From an uncultured Ruminococcus sp. (GTDB lineage: Bacteria > Bacillota > Clostridia > Oscillospirales > Acutalibacteraceae): a stretch of 26,060 nt of DNA. How positions within the stretch are numbered: the first letter of the stretch is position 1; each line of letters begins with the position of its first letter. The DNA lies in contig CACWNZ010000001.1 in the NCBI GenBank assembly GCA_902762335.1, positions 1 to 26,060 of the forward strand, read 5' to 3'. This document shows positions 24,031-26,060 of the stretch, in pieces. The notes below the pieces were generated by a model. It ran no database searches, had not been told where the DNA came from, and saw only the letters and a list, made by a program, of their open reading frames with translations. Position numbers and translations under genes: made by a program.

Positions 24031-24144
24031 TTATTCAAAGACCTCTGCGAGATGTTTTGTCAGCAAACTCATTTGCTCGTCCTCAATTATATTATTGATC
24101 GTATCATTTCTTTTTGCTTTTGATGACAACATATAACGACGCAT
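24031..24144 (-). CDS. Possible 37-residue protein downstream of the HD-GYP gene
   Basis: The frame reads MRRYMLSSKAKRNDTINNII and then an acidic part (EDEQMSLLTKHLAEVFE), an amphipathic and protein-like composition. It starts 26 bases after the HD-GYP stop on the same strand, and no terminator is seen between them. There is no good ribosome site at the ATG. The frame stays open upstream to a stop inside the HD-GYP gene, so it could also be a chance frame or the remnant of a gene end. Confidence 0.25.
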   Translation of the reverse strand: MRRYMLSSKAKRNDTINNIIEDEQMSLLTKHLAEVFE

Positions 24145-24170
24145 GAGCTTCGCGCAGGGGTCTCCCGGCG

Positions 24171-25463
24171 TCAGATGATCGCCTTCCAAGCCCCGCTTTT
24201 TTCAAAAAGCCCGAGGATATCCTTATCAAGACTGCCCTCGTCCGCCATATCGTGAAGTATCCGTAAAGCCCTTTCCGGCGGGATAGGCTTTTTGTAGGGT
24301 CTGTCCTTTGCGGTCAGGGCTTCATAAACGTCCAGGATCGTCAGCAGACGGATCTCCTTTGAGATCTCGTCTCCGCTCCTGTGCTGCGGATAGCCCTTGC
24401 CGTTGAGCAGCTCGTGATGTGAGCTTGCCCATTCGCGCACAACAAGGTAATCATCGGGGAAATCGATCTTATCAAGTATCCTTGCGGTAACGGACACGTG
24501 ACTCTGCATTATCGCCCTCTCCTCATCGGTCAGAGTGCCTCTCTTTATAGCAAGGCAGGTCAGCTCGTCCCGGGTCAGAACGGGCAGCTCCGTACCGTCC
24601 TCCTCCGTATAACGCTGCCGTGAGAGCTCTTCTATCAGAGCAAGATCGTCGTCGGAAAGAAAAGAGGAATTATTTATCCTGTTTATCGCCCCTGACCATG
24701 CGTTTCTCTGCTCCTCGCGGCTCTCAAATTCCTCACGGGTGATCCTTCCCTCAAGCATCGAGATACGGTCCAGCAAATGCATACGGCGGAATCTCTCTTC
24801 TATCTTTTCCGCCCTTGACCCGAGCCTTGTGGCTTTATCCATGACCTCCAGCGGGACGGAGAGCTTTCCCACGTCATGCAGCCAGATGCTTATCAAAAAA
24901 GCGTGCCTTTTTTGTTCGTCGAAGCTCCACTCGTGTCCGGTACGGTCAAGCCAATCCAAAAAGTCCTCGCCGAGCTTTACCATATTTTTGGTGTGGTTGG
25001 CGCTGTAGGGAGAGCGCTCGTCAATGGCGACCGAAAGCGCCTCTATGAGCGAATCCATCAGGGCGATAAGCTTATCGATGTATCGCTTTTTCATAGAAGC
25101 GAGATCGGTCATATCATTCAGAATGAGAAGCAGGGCGATCTTTCTGCCCTCGTTTTTGAGAAAGGACGACATCACGTAGATCGTCTTGGTGCCTGAAGGG
25201 GCTTCGTATTGTATCAGATTATAATGCGGTATCGGCTGACCGCCGACGGCATCTAAGATGATCTGATTGAACTCGTCATTTTTCTCATCGTCAAAAAACA
25301 AATTGCCAAACAGGTTATCCGTTAATTCAGCGCCGGTTTTTTCCAGAATATCTACCGTAGCCTGATTGAAGTATCGGATCCTTCCGTCAGGTCCGAGGAT
25401 AAGTATACCCTCTGAAATATCTCTGAAAATGCTGTTCTGTATCAGTTTATCTTGTTCGTTCAT
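24171..25463 (-). CDS. PAS-HD-GYP protein, probable cyclic-di-GMP phosphodiesterase
   Basis: An N-terminal PAS domain (about 10-120; ISEGILILGPDGRIRYFN, as in classical PAS) precedes an HD-GYP domain (about 130-420). The HD motif is LHDVGKLSVP (195-204), the typical RGTLTDEERAIMQSHV follows at 308-323, HHE lies at 349-351 and GKGYP at 355-359. HD-GYP enzymes hydrolyse cyclic-di-GMP. Between the HD motif and RGTLT there are about 105 residues where classical family members have about 15, so the domain carries a large, mostly helical insertion. AGGAGA lies 9 bases before the ATG. There are no membrane segments; the PAS domain should sense a cytoplasmic cue. It is probably transcribed alone. Confidence 0.9.
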   Translation of the reverse strand: MNEQDKLIQNSIFRDISEGILILGPDGRIRYFNQATVDILEKTGAELTDNLFGNLFFDDEKNDEFNQIILDAVGGQPIPHYNLIQYEAPSGTKTIYVMSSFLKNEGRKIALLLILNDMTDLASMKKRYIDKLIALMDSLIEALSVAIDERSPYSANHTKNMVKLGEDFLDWLDRTGHEWSFDEQKRHAFLISIWLHDVGKLSVPLEVMDKATRLGSRAEKIEERFRRMHLLDRISMLEGRITREEFESREEQRNAWSGAINRINNSSFLSDDDLALIEELSRQRYTEEDGTELPVLTRDELTCLAIKRGTLTDEERAIMQSHVSVTARILDKIDFPDDYLVVREWASSHHELLNGKGYPQHRSGDEISKEIRLLTILDVYEALTAKDRPYKKPIPPERALRILHDMADEGSLDKDILGLFEKSGAWKAII

Positions 25464-25521
25464 GTCGGCATTCTCCTAAAATATAAATATCAGCAGGATC
25501 GGATCATCATTTTTTACTTAT

Positions 25522-25530
25522 ATTATAGCA
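25522..25530 (-). promoter_or_regulatory. Extended -10 promoter of the PAS-HD-GYP gene
   Basis: On the minus strand TGC-TATAAT (TATAAT at 25522-25527), about 60 bases before the ATG. A perfect palindrome TTGTC-C-GACAA (25546-25556) overlaps the place of the -35 and may be a regulator site. Confidence 0.6.
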
Positions 25531-25631
25531 TACGATACCCAACTATTGTCCGACAAAGAGGTGCAGTTCATGAAACTTTGTAGTCTTGAACAAAAATGCC
25601 CGCTTATAATCGTGTTATTGCACACAAAAAG

Positions 25632-25667
25632 GACCCTCCGCCGTGATGCGTTTCCCGGCAGAGGGTC
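25632..25667. terminator. Terminator-like hairpin
   Basis: A stem GACCCTC / GAGGGTC with an inner GCCG / CGGC and one C-A mismatch is followed on the plus strand by GGTTTTATTTATTTTT and on the minus strand by CTTTTTGTG. It can stop transcripts from both sides; no plus-strand gene precedes it. Confidence 0.75.
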
Positions 25668-25715
25668 GGTTTTATTTATTTTTACGCCGCCTGAAGGAGT
25701 GAGTCCTCCGTCTGA

Positions 25716-25735
25716 GAAGCGGATCTTTCCGCTTC
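25716..25735. repeat. Hairpin GAAGCGG / CCGCTTC
   Basis: A perfect 7-base stem with a 6-base loop lies between the two terminators. It has no T-run on the minus strand and an A-rich stretch after it on the plus strand, so its role is not clear. Confidence 0.5.
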
Positions 25736-25748
25736 AGGAAAAAAAGAA

Positions 25749-25771
25749 GCAGACGGGGAGTTACCGTCTGC
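25749..25771 (-). terminator. Terminator downstream of the tRNA-Cys remnant
   Basis: An 8-base perfect stem GCAGACGG / CCGTCTGC is followed on the minus strand by TTCTTTTTTT. It lies about 47 bases past the 3' end of the tRNA remnant and is probably the old terminator of the tRNA gene. Confidence 0.8.
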
Positions 25772-25817
25772 ATCAAAAAAGACCGTGCTTTGAGCAATAT
25801 GATCAAGAAAGAAAGAG

Positions 25818-25864
25818 AGGCGTCACCCGGATTCGAACCGGGGGATCGGAGTTTCGCAGACTCA
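25818..25864 (-). pseudogene. tRNA-Cys 3' half, 5' part missing
   Basis: Read on the minus strand, 25818-25864 gives an anticodon stem (TGAGT / ACTCC, four of five pairs), the loop CTGCGAA, variable loop GATCC, T-arm CCCGG-TTCGAAT-CCGGG, acceptor strand TGACGCC and discriminator T. This is the 3' half of a tRNA-Cys: the discriminator T is typical for Cys, and a normal loop would be CTGCAAA. The anticodon place reads GCG instead of GCA. No D-arm and no GGCGTCA acceptor partner exist upstream within 150 bases. CCA is not encoded. It is therefore not a working tRNA but a remnant that breaks off in the anticodon stem. Confidence 0.75.
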
Positions 25865-25988
25865 GCTATCCGCACTGTCGTGTTCTTTATTTTAACATAT
25901 AAATGGTGAGTAGTCAAACGAGTCTTAAGCTATTATGATCTCTCTTTTTATCTATTTTCTGAAGATAATCTCAATAAGATGATTATAT

Positions 25989-26041
25989 CCTCTTTATGAT
26001 TCGCCGAATAACAAATCCGGCGGAGCATAAAGAGGTCTTTT
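25989..26041 (+). terminator. Strong terminator-like hairpin at the right end
   Basis: A 10-base stem CCTCTTTATG (25989-25998) with CATAAAGAGG (26026-26035) encloses an inner CGCCG / CGGCG and is followed by TCTTTTTT on the plus strand. No plus-strand gene is seen before it, so its source is unknown; it may also act as a boundary for minus-strand transcripts coming from the right. Confidence 0.65.
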
Positions 26042-26060
26042 TTATTATACCCCTTATGCT

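Larger units (their letters stand above)
23567..24170. other. 600-base gap between surface-protein and HD-GYP genes
   Basis: No strong gene is visible. It holds the surface-gene promoter and a 5' leader hairpin AAGGGA-GAATAG-TCCCTT (23615-23632), an inverted repeat ATCAAAAA / TTTTTGAT (23687-23709), the palindrome TTGTATACAA (23738-23747), a direct repeat CTAATTTAC (23873-23881 and 23903-23911), and a possible 37-codon frame on the minus strand (24031-24144). The region is more AT-rich than its neighbours. Confidence 0.6.
25464..26060. other. Right-end gap: hairpins and tRNA remnant, no protein gene seen
   Basis: These 600 bases hold the HD-GYP promoter, four strong inverted repeats (25632-25667, 25716-25735, 25749-25771, 25989-26035) and the tRNA-Cys remnant. 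Open frames over the tRNA part are only its translation. From about 25865 rightwards the base use becomes AT-rich, unlike the coding blocks to the left. Confidence 0.65.

Noticed and set aside
23848..24123. 91-codon plus-strand frame in the intergenic region
   Set aside because: No ribosome site, unlikely composition, and it lies opposite the promoter-like and repeat-rich stretch; no family recognised.
25546..25902. 118-codon plus-strand frame at the right end
   Set aside because: Its end (VTRIRTGGSEF...) is the classic translation of an antisense tRNA 3' half, and it crosses three hairpins.
1..26060. CRISPR array, insertion sequence or phage genes
   Set aside because: No regularly spaced repeats, transposase, integrase or phage structural genes were seen in the window.

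Overview
The window looks like a chromosome segment from a gut-type Clostridia/Oscillospiraceae bacterium, probably close to Ruminococcus. Reasons: the Firmicutes gene order phoH-ybeY-undecaprenol kinase-era-yqzL-recO-mutS2, purine-rich Shine-Dalgarno sites before almost every gene, sigma-A type promoters (often extended -10 TGnTATAAT), a TPKTG sortase anchor, and SpoIIAA/SpoIIAB/SpoIIE-type regulators. Species is not determined.

Layout. (1) 1-6435, all minus strand: a housekeeping block. One transcript starts at a promoter near 6407-6435 (phoH, ybeY, udpK/dgkA, era, tightly packed or overlapping). A second probably starts near 3397 (yqzL-like, recO, mutS2, and a membrane-anchored gene cut off by the left edge). 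(2) 6585-8663: a lone STAS anti-sigma-antagonist gene, a convergent Sfp-type phosphopantetheinyl transferase, and a lipoprotein L,D-transpeptidase. (3) 8665-10719, minus: a coupled pair, a long nitrilase-superfamily protein and a Nudix hydrolase, divergent from the next unit. (4) 10778-20533, plus: a five-gene operon. It encodes a 1,976-residue NRPS (A-PCP-C-A-PCP-reductase), a MATE transporter fused to a SpoIIAB-like ATPase domain, a free SpoIIAB/RsbW-like ATPase, a CapA-like metallophosphatase without signal peptide, and a second STAS protein, followed by a bidirectional terminator. (5) 20543-22359, minus: a membrane-sensor SpoIIE/RsbU-type PP2C phosphatase, convergent with the operon. (6) 22394-25530, minus: a sortase-anchored repeat protein and a PAS-HD-GYP protein. 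(7) 25632-26060: hairpins/terminators and a 3'-half tRNA-Cys remnant that looks like an integration scar.

How the parts may work together. The NRPS should release its product as an aldehyde through the terminal reductase; the nearby Sfp-type enzyme can arm its carrier domains and the MATE protein can export the product. Around it lie all parts of a partner-switching circuit (phosphatase, two ATPase/kinase-like domains, two antagonists) except a sigma factor, and one ATPase domain is covalently attached to the exporter. The most interesting hypothesis is that partner switching here controls synthesis or export of the NRPS product rather than, or in addition to, a sigma factor. The first adenylation domain lacks the Asp that normally binds the alpha-amino group, so the starter may be a carboxylic acid and the product an N-acyl amino aldehyde. 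Reductase-terminated NRPSs making peptide aldehydes and pyrazinones are known from gut Clostridia, so the NRPS class is not new; its wiring to partner-switching parts is what I would follow up.
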